A stretch of 12,185 nucleotides of DNA from positions 1 to 12,185 of the forward strand of contig DVLR01000379.1 in assembly GCA_018715425.1 (NCBI GenBank), given 5' to 3'. The DNA is from Candidatus Merdenecus merdavium. Its GTDB lineage: Bacteria > Bacillota > Clostridia > Lachnospirales > Lachnospiraceae. The position numbers and the translations under genes are program-made. Below, in pieces: positions 1 through 8,249 of the stretch. The first letter of the stretch is position 1, and each line of letters opens with the position of its first letter. The notes below the pieces were generated by a model. The model saw nothing but the letters and a program-made list of their open reading frames with translations. It was not told the origin of the DNA and searched no databases.

Positions 1-230
1 ATCACCTTTCCACCCATGAATCTTAAATTCTTATATCTTCCCATAATCACTCCAATACCTGAGCTATCCATAAATTGAGTCTCTGCAAAATCAAAAATCA
101 CCCCTCTAATATTCTGACTTTCTATGATTCTATCAGCACCTGTTCTAATCATTTCTGCATTGTGATGATCCAGTTCTTGAGGTACAAAGATGGTGAGGCT
201 TGTCCCTCTTACTTTAAATAACGATTCCAT
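1..230 (-). CDS. spoIIAA: SpoIIAA, anti-sigma-F factor antagonist (5' part only; runs off the window)
   Basis: Single STAS domain; the first 76 residues are visible. The family binds the anti-sigma factor SpoIIAB and frees sigma-F in the forespore; phosphorylation of one serine by SpoIIAB switches it off. The diagnostic stretch is FMDSSGIGVIMGRYK at residues 53-67, nearly the same as Bacillus SpoIIAA. By that alignment Ser56, right after Asp55, is the phosphorylation site. The early ELDHHNAE (19-26) also matches the family. The ATG at 228-230 follows AGGAG with 5 bases between. The C-terminal third lies beyond base 1, where spoIIAB and sigF would be expected but cannot be seen. I could not pick out a convincing sigma-H or sigma-A promoter in 231-303, although the upstream terminator suggests the gene has its own. 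A different STAS regulator is possible but less likely given the DHH and MDSSG match. Confidence 0.92.
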   Translation of the reverse strand, partial: MESLFKVRGTSLTIFVPQELDHHNAEMIRTGADRIIESQNIRGVIFDFAETQFMDSSGIGVIMGRYKNLRFMGGKV

Positions 231-303
231 GTGGTCTCCTTTCGTTTGGATAATTAAGTTTTCGTGTTCATTTATATGATTTTTTGGTATGATTTTTATA
301 TAT

Positions 304-335
304 AAAAAGGAGAACATGTAAGTTATACATGCTCC
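304..335 (-). terminator. Intrinsic terminator of the folC - small ORF - TPR unit
   Basis: Read on the minus strand, GGAG plus CATGTA pair with TACATG plus CTCC around a 5-base loop, with a 2-base bulge on the 3' side. TTTTT (308-304) and further T/A-rich sequence follow at once. It lies 47 bp past the TPR gene stop and separates that unit from spoIIAA. The bulge makes it only moderately strong. Confidence 0.72.
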
Positions 336-382
336 CCAATTTAGAGGTTTCTCTTTTGATTCGTAGTGTAGTATCCTTAATT

Positions 383-1813
383 TTATTCCCCTTGACTGGC
401 TTCTCCACCATCTTGGGTACCATCAAGTTCAGTGTCATCTTTTAGATATTGATTATAGTCTCCACCATATTTAGACATATATTCATTAAATCTTACGTTA
501 GAATCCTTGTAATTTCCAGCATTATAATATGAATGGGCTAAGTATAATAATGATGTTTTATCTTCTGGCTTATACTCTAAAGCTTTTAAATAAAGCTCTG
601 CGGATTTATTATAATCCTTCTCAGTATGATAAGCAGTCTCCGCATCTTGAAATGCCCGCTGAAATAAAGTATCATTAACCTGTATACGAATGGCTTCATA
701 TGCTGACTTTCCTTCTTCCGAAAGAGTTTCTGGGTCTATTTGTTGGATCAAGTCTGCTGCAGTATTTTTATCCTCCTCTGTATAAAAGGTATTCACTGCC
801 TTTAATAAACCTTCCAAGCTATTCATCTTTGCATCTGCTTGAGCTTCTTTTTCATTTGCCGCTTCTTGAATATCTGCGGATTTTTCTACTTCTTCTTCCA
901 AAGCTGCTATTTTATTTTGTTGCACCGATATTTGATTACTAAAATCTACCACTTGATTGTTGGCCTTTTCTTCAAACCGTTGTCTCGTAGCTGGTAGTAC
1001 TAAAAACCATACAACTGCTGCTCCAACAATTAAACCAAGTCCAATATTTAAAAAGGTAGCAATAATGGAACTTTCCTGAAAGGTAGCAGGCTGGATGATC
1101 AGCTCATTACCATCTAAATAGCGAACGCTATCTGATGGTACACCTGCAATCTTACTCTCCCTTTTTCTCGTTTTTCGATTGCTCAGTCTGGTGACTGTAC
1201 CAGTTGCCTCATCTACTTCTTGGATGTAGCGTAATGTTATGGTATTGGTTGTATCAATCTTCGCTGCTTTTTTTAATATTTTTCTAGCCTTTTCATATTC
1301 TTTATTGTGAATATATAAAAGTGCTAACAGCTGTTGCCCTTTAATGAGTTTTGGATTTTGTGACAACAATTTCTTTAGCTGAATGATCGCCATATCATCA
1401 CTATTTTCTTGACAATATAATAAGGCTTGGTTATATTTTCTAATGGTTTGATTGATGGTATTTAGTTTATTGGGATTGGACTGCAACTTTTTTATATAGA
1501 TATCTGCAATATTATCTTCTTCTTGAAGATTTTTACTAATGACCCACTCACTAAGGGCAGCCACCACTTCACCAGTTTCAAAGTACACCAACCCCAATAG
1601 GTTTCTGGCATTGATATTGTATTTATTAAATTTTAGACTCCTTTTTAAACACTCAATAGCTCCTGATAAATCCCTAATGTTAGCCTTATCAAGACCTTCA
1701 TTATAATTTAGATTAGAAATTCTCTCTAGTCTTTTTAAAATTCTCATATCTGCACCGCAATTGGTGCAGTAGTCTATAGATGCCATAGGAGTATTACAAT
1801 TTAGACAGTTCAT
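383..1813 (-). CDS. Membrane-anchored TPR protein with N-terminal zinc ribbon
   Basis: 476 residues. The N-terminus carries a zinc-ribbon Cys quartet (C3, C6, C16, C19: CLNC then CTNC). Residues about 32-190 are helical TPR-like repeats; the clearest are near 43-76 (GAIECLKRSLKFN) and 158-190 (ALLYIHNKEYEKARKIL). One membrane helix spans about 249-274. A charged coiled coil covers about 280-330, and two more TPRs (about 384-450) follow. The tail (460-476) is acidic. The helix is preceded by basic residues (RKTRKRES, 213-220), so the zinc ribbon and first TPRs probably face the cytoplasm and the coiled coil and last TPRs face outward. Function unknown; TPRs suggest a scaffold. The ATG follows GGGGGA, 15 bp after the small ORF, so it is probably cotranscribed with folC. 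Its place just before spoIIAA may be only conserved order. Confidence 0.87.
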   Translation of the reverse strand: MNCLNCNTPMASIDYCTNCGADMRILKRLERISNLNYNEGLDKANIRDLSGAIECLKRSLKFNKYNINARNLLGLVYFETGEVVAALSEWVISKNLQEEDNIADIYIKKLQSNPNKLNTINQTIRKYNQALLYCQENSDDMAIIQLKKLLSQNPKLIKGQQLLALLYIHNKEYEKARKILKKAAKIDTTNTITLRYIQEVDEATGTVTRLSNRKTRKRESKIAGVPSDSVRYLDGNELIIQPATFQESSIIATFLNIGLGLIVGAAVVWFLVLPATRQRFEEKANNQVVDFSNQISVQQNKIAALEEEVEKSADIQEAANEKEAQADAKMNSLEGLLKAVNTFYTEEDKNTAADLIQQIDPETLSEEGKSAYEAIRIQVNDTLFQRAFQDAETAYHTEKDYNKSAELYLKALEYKPEDKTSLLYLAHSYYNAGNYKDSNVRFNEYMSKYGGDYNQYLKDDTELDGTQDGGEASQGE

Positions 1814-1828
1814 CGTATTTCCCCCAGC

Positions 1829-1972
1829 TTATTTATTTGGTTTCGTGTCTTTTAACATCTCACGAAGGATATCGGTTACATCGGTTACATCTCGATTATA
1901 GATTGCCTCTTCCGTATCACCAACCTCCAAGCTAGGTGCAAATTTCTTTAGTTCTTCTTCAAAATTAATCAT
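1829..1972 (-). CDS. Small conserved-type hypothetical protein, 47 aa, between folC and the TPR gene
   Basis: Reading frame of 47 codons from ATG (1972-1970) to TAA (1831-1829). It starts MINFEEELKKFAPSLEV and is acidic in its first half, with a helical-looking C-terminus (DILREMLKDTK). The start overlaps the end of folC by 8 bp, and AAGGAGGAG, one of the strongest ribosome binding sites here, sits inside the last folC codons at a good distance. The stop is 15 bp before the TPR gene start. The strong site, the coupling and the tight fit between genes make it a real gene despite its size. No membrane segment, signal peptide or cysteine is present. I do not recognise a named family, though I recall similar short ORFs after folC in Lachnospiraceae. 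Function unknown. Confidence 0.82.
   Translation of the reverse strand: MINFEEELKKFAPSLEVGDTEEAIYNRDVTDVTDILREMLKDTKPNK
1871..1888 (-). repeat. 9-bp tandem duplication inside the small ORF
   Basis: ATCGGTTAC occurs twice in direct succession (1871-1879 and 1880-1888 on the plus strand). It is in frame with the small ORF and encodes Asp-Val-Thr twice (DVTDVT, residues 28-33). It looks like a recent slippage duplication that keeps the frame. Confidence 0.7.
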
Positions 1973-3260
1973 GATCGCTCCTCCTTATTATCTTCTCTAG
2001 TTCCCCTATTAAATAAAGCGAGCCTACACAAAATAGTATCCCTTCGCCTTTTTGCGCAAGCGCTTCTTCATATGCCTGATCTATTTGACTTTCTATGAAT
2101 ACATTTTTTTGACCGTAAGATTCAAATATTGCCCCAAGATCCTTTGCCAGTACTTGTCTATCTGCGCCTACACTGGTAACTACTACAGCATGAAAAGATA
2201 AGTTCTTGCATAGAGTCTGTATCATCTGATGATAGTTTTTTTCCTTAACAGCAGAGAACAATAAAACGATCCTCTTTCCTTCAAAACTTTTGACTGTTTG
2301 AATAAATTCAGATACCCCAGCTTCGTTGTGAGCTCCATCTAAAAATATCCCTGGGCGGATCTGTTCCATTCTTCCTTTCCATAAGGTGTTTGCAATTCCC
2401 TTTTGAATGATGGAAACTGGGATTTCATGGTTCTTGTCCAATATTTCCAAAGCCTTTATACTTAAGGATGCATTCCTCATTTGATATTTTGCAATCGTAT
2501 TCATATGTAAGTCAATATGTCCATAATACCTACTACGGAACAAAAAATCAATGCCTTTTCCATCATTCATCAATTCTTCATCACTAAAATGATGGACTGG
2601 ATACGTTGGTGCTCCCATGAATCTAGCTTGCTCTTCTATAACCTTGGAAGCAATTTGGTTTGTTCCATCATAAACGACTGGTACTCCTGATTTTATAATT
2701 CCAGCCTTTTCAAAGGCTATTTTATCAATGGAATCCCCTAGAATTTCTGTATGATCCAAGCTGATAGATGTAATCATTGTAAGCAGTGGATGTTCGATAG
2801 CATTGGTAGCATCTAATCTTCCACCAAGTCCTGTTTCTAGAAGAATATAATCCACATGATTGTTATGAAAGATCTCCATGGCCATGAGAAAAATAGTTTC
2901 AAAAAAAGTTGGGTGAGCAAATCCCTTTGTCTTCATTTTATCTATGACAGACATGACTCGTTCAAATGCCTGAACCACTTCTTCATCAGAAATGGGTTGC
3001 CTATTGATTTGAAAACGCTCATTTATTTTTTCTAAATGAGGAGAGGTAAACATCCCTGTTTTTTTACCTGAATAGCGAAGAATAGACTCTAAAAATGCAC
3101 AAACAGAACCTTTTCCATTGGTTCCAGCTACGTGAATGATTTTCGCTTCTATTCCTTCTGATATACACTCATTAAGAAACAACTTGGTATCTTCTAATTT
3201 ATTCTTTTTTGTAAATTTAGGAATATCATAAATATATTCCAAAACCTCTTTGTAATCCAC
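1965..3260 (-). CDS. folC: FolC, folylpolyglutamate synthase / dihydrofolate synthase
   Basis: 431 residues, normal family length. It is a cytosolic ATP-dependent Mur-ligase-family enzyme that adds glutamate to dihydropteroate and/or to tetrahydrofolates. Visible motifs: P-loop HVAGTNGKGS (43-52), SPHL (73-76), ETGLGGRLDATN (142-153), ITSISLDHTEILG (163-175), and FEKAGIIK (183-190), with the conserved lysine at 185. The second domain has WKGRME (294-299) and FLDGAHN (306-312), then CVGSLYLIGE (411-420). Mono- or bifunctionality cannot be decided from these motifs. The start is GTG at 3260-3258, chosen because MDYKEVLEYIYDIPKF matches the usual FolC N-terminus; an ATG 5 bases upstream is in another frame. 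It is the first gene of its unit, behind its own promoter, and its end overlaps the next small ORF by 8 bp. Confidence 0.97.
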   Translation of the reverse strand: MDYKEVLEYIYDIPKFTKKNKLEDTKLFLNECISEGIEAKIIHVAGTNGKGSVCAFLESILRYSGKKTGMFTSPHLEKINERFQINRQPISDEEVVQAFERVMSVIDKMKTKGFAHPTFFETIFLMAMEIFHNNHVDYILLETGLGGRLDATNAIEHPLLTMITSISLDHTEILGDSIDKIAFEKAGIIKSGVPVVYDGTNQIASKVIEEQARFMGAPTYPVHHFSDEELMNDGKGIDFLFRSRYYGHIDLHMNTIAKYQMRNASLSIKALEILDKNHEIPVSIIQKGIANTLWKGRMEQIRPGIFLDGAHNEAGVSEFIQTVKSFEGKRIVLLFSAVKEKNYHQMIQTLCKNLSFHAVVVTSVGADRQVLAKDLGAIFESYGQKNVFIESQIDQAYEEALAQKGEGILFCVGSLYLIGELEKIIRRSDHD

Positions 3261-3263
3261 TCC

Positions 3264-3269
3264 ATCACC
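3264..3269 (-). promoter_or_regulatory. Ribosome binding site deciding the folC GTG start
   Basis: GGTGAT lies 3 bases before the GTG. It matches the 3' part of the full anti-16S complement AGGAGGTGAT, so in register the usual GGAGG core would end about 7 bases from the GTG. An AGGAAG lies farther upstream, 15 bases from the GTG. This supports the GTG as start despite the lack of a classic AGGAGG. Confidence 0.55.
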
Positions 3270-3317
3270 GTTTTTCTTCCTATGGTACTGTTCCTTTTAT
3301 AAATAAGGTACTTATTT

Positions 3318-3345
3318 ATTATAATATACTACTCATATTATGCAA
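3318..3345 (-). promoter_or_regulatory. Sigma-A-type promoter for folC
   Basis: On the minus strand, TTGCAT (-35, 3345-3340) and TATAAT (-10, 3323-3318) are separated by 16 bp. The -10 is perfect. It lies about 58 bp upstream of the folC start and just after the terminator of the preceding unit. Confidence 0.78.
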
Positions 3346-3421
3346 GAAAATTTTGTCGCTAGAATCTACAATATTTCCTCATTATTCTCCACTTGTCTGT
3401 TTTCAAATAGTTGTTATCACA

Positions 3422-3463
3422 AATATAAAAAGAGGATAAACAACACCTTCATGTCTACCCTCT
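3422..3463 (-). terminator. Strong intrinsic terminator after the LTA-synthase-like gene
   Basis: Minus-strand hairpin at 3463-3431: AGAGGGTAGACA pairs with TGTTTATCCTCT over 12 pairs (two of them G-T) around a 9-base loop, followed by TTTTATATTT. It lies 17 bp past the stop codon and ends the valS unit before the folC promoter. Confidence 0.92.
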
Positions 3464-3480
3464 CTTCCATACGGATACTT

Positions 3481-5484
3481 TTATTTCGTCTTTTTATACT
3501 TCTTATTGGCCTTCCATACGTATTCTTCAGTTTCACTTAAGATCTCTGCGCTAGAGTTGTCTGCAATCTGAACCACTACAATAGAATCTCTATCTTGTAG
3601 ATCCTCAATGACAACCTCTAAGGTATGCTCATCTATAAACTGGGTTTCTAGCACTTCATCCTTATACTTTACCTTACTAAATGCAGTAAAATGATCCCCT
3701 TTTATGTAATAGTTATCTTTATTTTTTTTATCTTGCTCCACATCTTGTATGGCAATGGTATTTACCCCCATGACAAGTTCTGTCGGTAAGAAGGGATTTT
3801 CACCATTATAAGCATACTGCTTTCCATATAAAATATCATACTGAAGATCTTGGAGATCTACCATATAATTTTTTGTATTTCGTCTATTTTGATGGTACTG
3901 AAAAATAGTACCAACATGAAGATCTAGGCGATCTAATACCTCTGCGCCAATCTGATAAGAAGCCAGATTGTCGTGTTGCACTGGAAGATCCATATTATCC
4001 CAGATTACATATTCCGTTTGAAATAAATAACGGTTCTTTAAATCTTCCACTTGAAGCCCCATAGTCGGTAAATGATCTCCATACATCACAAGAACCGTTT
4101 CTTCATCATATTGGGATAATGCTTCCACCAGCTCCTTGATAAACAAGTCCATCTCATATAGCTGATTGACGTAATACTCCCAGGCATTCTTTTTATTTTC
4201 ATCCTCTAGGTTACTGACTTTAATTTTAGGCTGTTCCAAAACTGCCTCTGTATAATCTCCATGTCCTTGAACAGAAATAGTATAAATATAATCCTGCCCC
4301 TCCGTAGATTTTAAAGCATCCATAATCTGCTTAGTTAATACTTTATCCTTTAACCAGCCTGTTTCTGTCTCTTCATAATCATTCATATATTCTTTTGACG
4401 TAAAAGTATCAAAACCTAATTGAGAAAATACATAAGATCGATCATAAAAAGTTGCTTCATTATTATGAATCGCATGGGTAGTATAGCCGATTTCTTTTAA
4501 GTCATAACTCATACTTTCACAAGTAGTCTTCTTTAAGATTGTCTTATATGGATACTCTCCAGGTCCAAAATACCGCAGATTCATTCCAGTAATGGCCTCA
4601 AACTCCGTATTTGCAGTCCCTGCTCCCACAGATGGAACCTTAAAATATCCAGAAGAATACTCCTGAAAGAGTTTTCTAAAATTAGGGATGGGATCCTCCG
4701 ATAAATCCAAAAACTCTACTTGAGTAGGATCAAAAAAAGACTCTAATTGAAGAAAAATAATATTAGGTTTCTTTTCACCCTGTTCACCAGAAGACTTCTG
4801 ATCATCTGCTACTACCTTTTTAATGGAGTTTTCAGAATATCCTGGTGGGCAATCAATCCCAGTATTAAATACAGTGGTTACAAAACAGTAAGGAAAACCG
4901 TAATCCTCATAAGCAAAAGCAATATTTCCAAAGTAGTTAGAAATGATCCGATATCTTAAAGCCAGCTGCGTGGTTCCCCACAAGCTAGCACAAACTAGAA
5001 TGAAAACGGGAATGTTCACTTTAAGATTCATCTTACCTTCATACTTTGGTGCCTTCATAAAGAGAAATACAAGTAATGCAATGGCAACAACGATTCCAAC
5101 CACTACTAGAATAATCATGGGGACCGTTAAATATACTGTGATAATTTTAAAGGCATCTGTTATTAAATGTAAATCAGGTCCAGTAAAAGGAGTCACACGA
5201 TAAGATAAAATCACTCCATTGGTAATCCCTATACCGGCCCAAAAAACAACCATTAAAATACGGACAAACACTCTTCTTCTAAACAGATAAACAATACAAA
5301 ACGTCACAAAAATCAAAAAAGCATTGTATAAGAAAATCAGAGGACTCTTCTTCATAAAAAGAATGGTATCCCGAACAGAATGCCTTGAAACACACTCGAT
5401 AAAAAAATACAGAAAGATAGAGCCTATGGCCTGCAGTACAGCAGAATACTTATTCAATTTTCCAATAAACTTTTTTCTATCCAT
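3481..5484 (-). CDS. LTA-synthase-family membrane phosphoglycerol transferase-like enzyme with C-terminal IPT-like domain
   Basis: 667 residues from the preferred start; residue numbers here count from an ATG 14 codons upstream. Five N-terminal membrane helices lie at about 27-45, 63-82, 87-108, 132-157 and 170-188. An extracellular sulfatase/alkaline-phosphatase-fold domain follows from about 253. It keeps the LtaS active-site set: Glu262 (QLESFF), the nucleophile Thr304 (GAGTANTEFE), Arg363 (YDRSYVF), His422 (VQGHGDY), and Asp484-His485 (MYGDHLP). LtaS-type enzymes transfer glycerol phosphate from phosphatidylglycerol onto a glycolipid or glycan outside the membrane; the substrate here is unknown. 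About 85 extra residues (585-672) after the catalytic domain look like a beta-sandwich of IPT/TIG type. The start at 5484 has AGAGGA 6 bases upstream; the in-frame ATG at 5526 has no comparable site. The gene lies 62 bp after valS with no visible promoter or terminator between, so it probably shares the valS transcript. Confidence 0.9.
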   Translation of the reverse strand: MDRKKFIGKLNKYSAVLQAIGSIFLYFFIECVSRHSVRDTILFMKKSPLIFLYNAFLIFVTFCIVYLFRRRVFVRILMVVFWAGIGITNGVILSYRVTPFTGPDLHLITDAFKIITVYLTVPMIILVVVGIVVAIALLVFLFMKAPKYEGKMNLKVNIPVFILVCASLWGTTQLALRYRIISNYFGNIAFAYEDYGFPYCFVTTVFNTGIDCPPGYSENSIKKVVADDQKSSGEQGEKKPNIIFLQLESFFDPTQVEFLDLSEDPIPNFRKLFQEYSSGYFKVPSVGAGTANTEFEAITGMNLRYFGPGEYPYKTILKKTTCESMSYDLKEIGYTTHAIHNNEATFYDRSYVFSQLGFDTFTSKEYMNDYEETETGWLKDKVLTKQIMDALKSTEGQDYIYTISVQGHGDYTEAVLEQPKIKVSNLEDENKKNAWEYYVNQLYEMDLFIKELVEALSQYDEETVLVMYGDHLPTMGLQVEDLKNRYLFQTEYVIWDNMDLPVQHDNLASYQIGAEVLDRLDLHVGTIFQYHQNRRNTKNYMVDLQDLQYDILYGKQYAYNGENPFLPTELVMGVNTIAIQDVEQDKKNKDNYYIKGDHFTAFSKVKYKDEVLETQFIDEHTLEVVIEDLQDRDSIVVVQIADNSSAEILSETEEYVWKANKKYKKTK

Positions 5485-5490
5485 ATACAT

Positions 5491-5496
5491 TCCTCT
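5491..5496 (-). promoter_or_regulatory. Ribosome binding site deciding the start of the LTA-synthase-like gene
   Basis: AGAGGA lies 6 bases before the ATG at 5484-5482. It touches an ATG two codons earlier (too close to use) and leaves the ATG at 5526 without a site. Confidence 0.7.
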
Positions 5497-5546
5497 TTCT
5501 TTTCTCACACGTTTGCTTTCTATCATAAAGGTTTACGCTCTCATTT

Positions 5547-8189
5547 TTACTTACTTAACTGATCCAGTCTTTCTTTTACTTGATCCATCATTTGTGTATA
5601 TTTCGTTAATTTTTCTTTTTCTTCTAAAATTTTAGCTTCAGGAGCCTTACTTATGAATTTATCATTATTTAGCATACCGTTTACTCTAGCTAATTCTTTT
5701 ATTAACCGTTGTTCTTCTTTTTGAAGACGCTCAACCTCTTTTTTAATATCAACCAATTCGGAAAATGGCATGTAGATAACAGCTTCTGGAATCACTGCTG
5801 ATACTGCATCATCGTCAATCCCTTGTTTTCCTTCTTGAATGATTACTTCGCTAGCATAAGATAAGGTTCCAAAGAATACTTTTCCAGTTTCAAAGATCTG
5901 TCTTATTTCTTCACGAGTAGACACCACATAAACAAGTGCTTTTTTACTTGGGGGAACGTTCATTTCTGTTCTTACGTTACGAATGCCTCTTACTGCTTCT
6001 TTAATCGTCTCTACAGCATGCTCATCTTTTGCAAAATTAAACTCTTCCTGATATACAGGCCAGCTAGCGATCATAATGGATTCTTCTTCTGGATGTAGGG
6101 TACAGTAGATTTCTTCTGTAATAAATGGCATAAATGGATGTAATAGCTTTAAACCATCGGATAATACTTTTTTAAGTGTCCACATGGCAGCATCTTTTGT
6201 CCGATCATCGTCCTGGTAAAGCCTTGGTTTTACCATTTCTATATACCAATCACAGAATTCTTCCCACACAAAATCATATACTTTTTGTAGGGCAATGCCA
6301 AGCTCATATTTATCCAAATTATCGGTAACATCTTTGGTTAAGGTGTTCATTTTAGACAAAATCCATTTATCGGCACTAGTCAAGTCCTCTAGCGCTACTT
6401 CTTGATCGGTAGACTTTTCTAAATTCATCATAATAAATCTAGATGCATTCCAAACCTTATTAGCAAAGTTCCTGCTTGCCTCTACTCTTTCATAATAAAA
6501 TCTCATATCATTGCCTGGTGCATTACCAGTTAACAAGGTCATACGAAGAGCATCGGCACCATATTGATCAATGACCTCTAATGGATCGATACCATTTCCT
6601 AAAGATTTACTCATCTTTCGCCCTTGGGAATCCCTTACAAGTCCATGGATTAAAACGGTGTGGAAGGGTTCTTTTCCAGTATATTCAAGTCCAGAAAACA
6701 TCATTCGAACAACCCAGAAGAAAATAATATCATATCCCGTTACTAGAACGTCCGTTGGATAAAAGTAGTCAAAATCTTCCGTATTCTTTGGCCAGCCTAA
6801 AGTAGAAAATGGCCATAATGCAGAACTAAACCAAGTATCAAGAGTATCTTCATCTTGAGTAAAATGGGTTCCGCCACAGCTTGGACAAATGTCTGGCTTT
6901 TCCTTGCTCACTACGATTTCATGGCATTCATCACAGTAGTAAGCTGGAATCCTATGGCCCCACCAAAGCTGTCTGGAAATACACCAGTCACGGATCCCTT
7001 CTAACCAATTAAAATAGATTTTATTGAATCTCTCTGGAACAAACTTAGTATTTCCTTGTTTCACGGCCTCAATAGCTGGTTTAGCCAGCTCTTCCATCTT
7101 AACAAACCATTGTAATTTAATCAGTGGTTCAATGGTGGTATGACAGCGATCATGAGTACCGACAGAATGAACATGGTCTTCTATTTTTACTAGTAAACCT
7201 AAGTCATCTAATTCTTTTACTATGGCTTTTCTTGCTTCGTATCGATCCATACCAGCATATTTTCCGCTATTTTCGTTCATTGTAGCATCATCATTCATAA
7301 TATTAATCTGTGGCAGATTATGACGCAACCCCACTTCAAAGTCATTAGGATCATGAGCTGGTGTAATTTTAACGACACCAGTTCCAAACTCTTTATCTAC
7401 ATAAGCATCGGATACTACTGGAATTTCTTTATTTACAATAGGAAGCAGCACCATTTTACCGATGAGATGAGCATATCTTTCATCATCGGGATGTACTGCT
7501 ACTGCCGTATCTCCTAACATGGTCTCTGGCCTTGTGGTTGCGATCTCTACAAATTCATCACTGCCTACGATAGGATATTTAATATGCCAAAAATGACCTG
7601 CCTGCTCCTGGTGTTCCACTTCTGCATCAGAAATAGAAGTGTGACAAACTGGACACCAGTTAATAATTCTAGCACCTTTATAAATATATCCTTTTTCATA
7701 TAAACGAAGAAAAACTTCTGTAACTGCATCAGAGCAGCCCTCGTCCATAGTAAAGCGTTCTCTATCCCAGTCGCAAGATGAGCCTAGTTTTTTTAACTGT
7801 GAAATTATACGGCCGCCGTATTCTTCTTTCCATTCCCAAGCTCTTTCTAAGAATTTTTCTCTTCCTAGATCATTTTTATCGATTCCCTCTGCTTTTAGCT
7901 GCTCAATTACCTTTACTTCTGTAGCAATACTAGCATGATCTGTACCTGGTTGCCATAGTGCCTCATATCCTTGCATCCTTTTGAAACGGATCAAAACATC
8001 TTGCATGGTATTATCCAAAGCATGGCCCATGTGCAACTGTCCAGTAACATTTGGTGGTGGCATGACGATGGTAAATGGTTTTTTACTACGATTTACCTCA
8101 GCTTTAAAATATTTTTTATCCATCCATTTCTTATAGATTCTGTCTTCCATCCCTTTGGGATTATAAGTCTTTTCTAATTCCTTACTCAT
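5547..8189 (-). CDS. valS: Valyl-tRNA synthetase (ValRS)
   Basis: 880 residues, full length for the bacterial enzyme. It is a cytosolic class I synthetase that charges tRNA-Val with valine and edits misactivated threonine. Motifs: the Rossmann domain opens with PPPNVTGQLHMGHAL (44-58), with HMGH at 53-56 as the HIGH signature. The CP1 editing domain lies within about 195-345 (ATTRPETMLGDTAVAVHP, 217-234). KMSKS is at 525-529 (GRKMSKSLGNGIDP). Cys pairs WCPVC (C179/C182) and YYCDEC plus CPSC (C419/C422, C435/C438) look like zinc sites. The anticodon-binding domain covers about 605-760. The C-terminal coiled coil typical of ValRS is at about 815-878. The ATG follows AAGGAG with 5 bases between. 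Expression is set by the T-box leader just upstream, and the same transcript probably continues into the LTA-synthase-like gene. Confidence 0.99.
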   Translation of the reverse strand: MSKELEKTYNPKGMEDRIYKKWMDKKYFKAEVNRSKKPFTIVMPPPNVTGQLHMGHALDNTMQDVLIRFKRMQGYEALWQPGTDHASIATEVKVIEQLKAEGIDKNDLGREKFLERAWEWKEEYGGRIISQLKKLGSSCDWDRERFTMDEGCSDAVTEVFLRLYEKGYIYKGARIINWCPVCHTSISDAEVEHQEQAGHFWHIKYPIVGSDEFVEIATTRPETMLGDTAVAVHPDDERYAHLIGKMVLLPIVNKEIPVVSDAYVDKEFGTGVVKITPAHDPNDFEVGLRHNLPQINIMNDDATMNENSGKYAGMDRYEARKAIVKELDDLGLLVKIEDHVHSVGTHDRCHTTIEPLIKLQWFVKMEELAKPAIEAVKQGNTKFVPERFNKIYFNWLEGIRDWCISRQLWWGHRIPAYYCDECHEIVVSKEKPDICPSCGGTHFTQDEDTLDTWFSSALWPFSTLGWPKNTEDFDYFYPTDVLVTGYDIIFFWVVRMMFSGLEYTGKEPFHTVLIHGLVRDSQGRKMSKSLGNGIDPLEVIDQYGADALRMTLLTGNAPGNDMRFYYERVEASRNFANKVWNASRFIMMNLEKSTDQEVALEDLTSADKWILSKMNTLTKDVTDNLDKYELGIALQKVYDFVWEEFCDWYIEMVKPRLYQDDDRTKDAAMWTLKKVLSDGLKLLHPFMPFITEEIYCTLHPEEESIMIASWPVYQEEFNFAKDEHAVETIKEAVRGIRNVRTEMNVPPSKKALVYVVSTREEIRQIFETGKVFFGTLSYASEVIIQEGKQGIDDDAVSAVIPEAVIYMPFSELVDIKKEVERLQKEEQRLIKELARVNGMLNNDKFISKAPEAKILEEKEKLTKYTQMMDQVKERLDQLSK

Positions 8190-8249
8190 ATGCTCTCCTT
8201 TTACTCTAAACCACTTTTACGAAACTACTTCCCTTTGCCCTCCATCCAC

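Noticed and set aside
231..303. Sigma-H, sigma-F or sigma-A promoter ahead of spoIIAA
   Set aside because: The region is AT-rich, but I found no -35/-10 pair with convincing match and spacing.
5485..5526. Upstream ATG for the LTA-synthase-like gene (adds 14 residues)
   Set aside because: No Shine-Dalgarno sequence lies in front of it, while AGAGGA fits the ATG at 5484.
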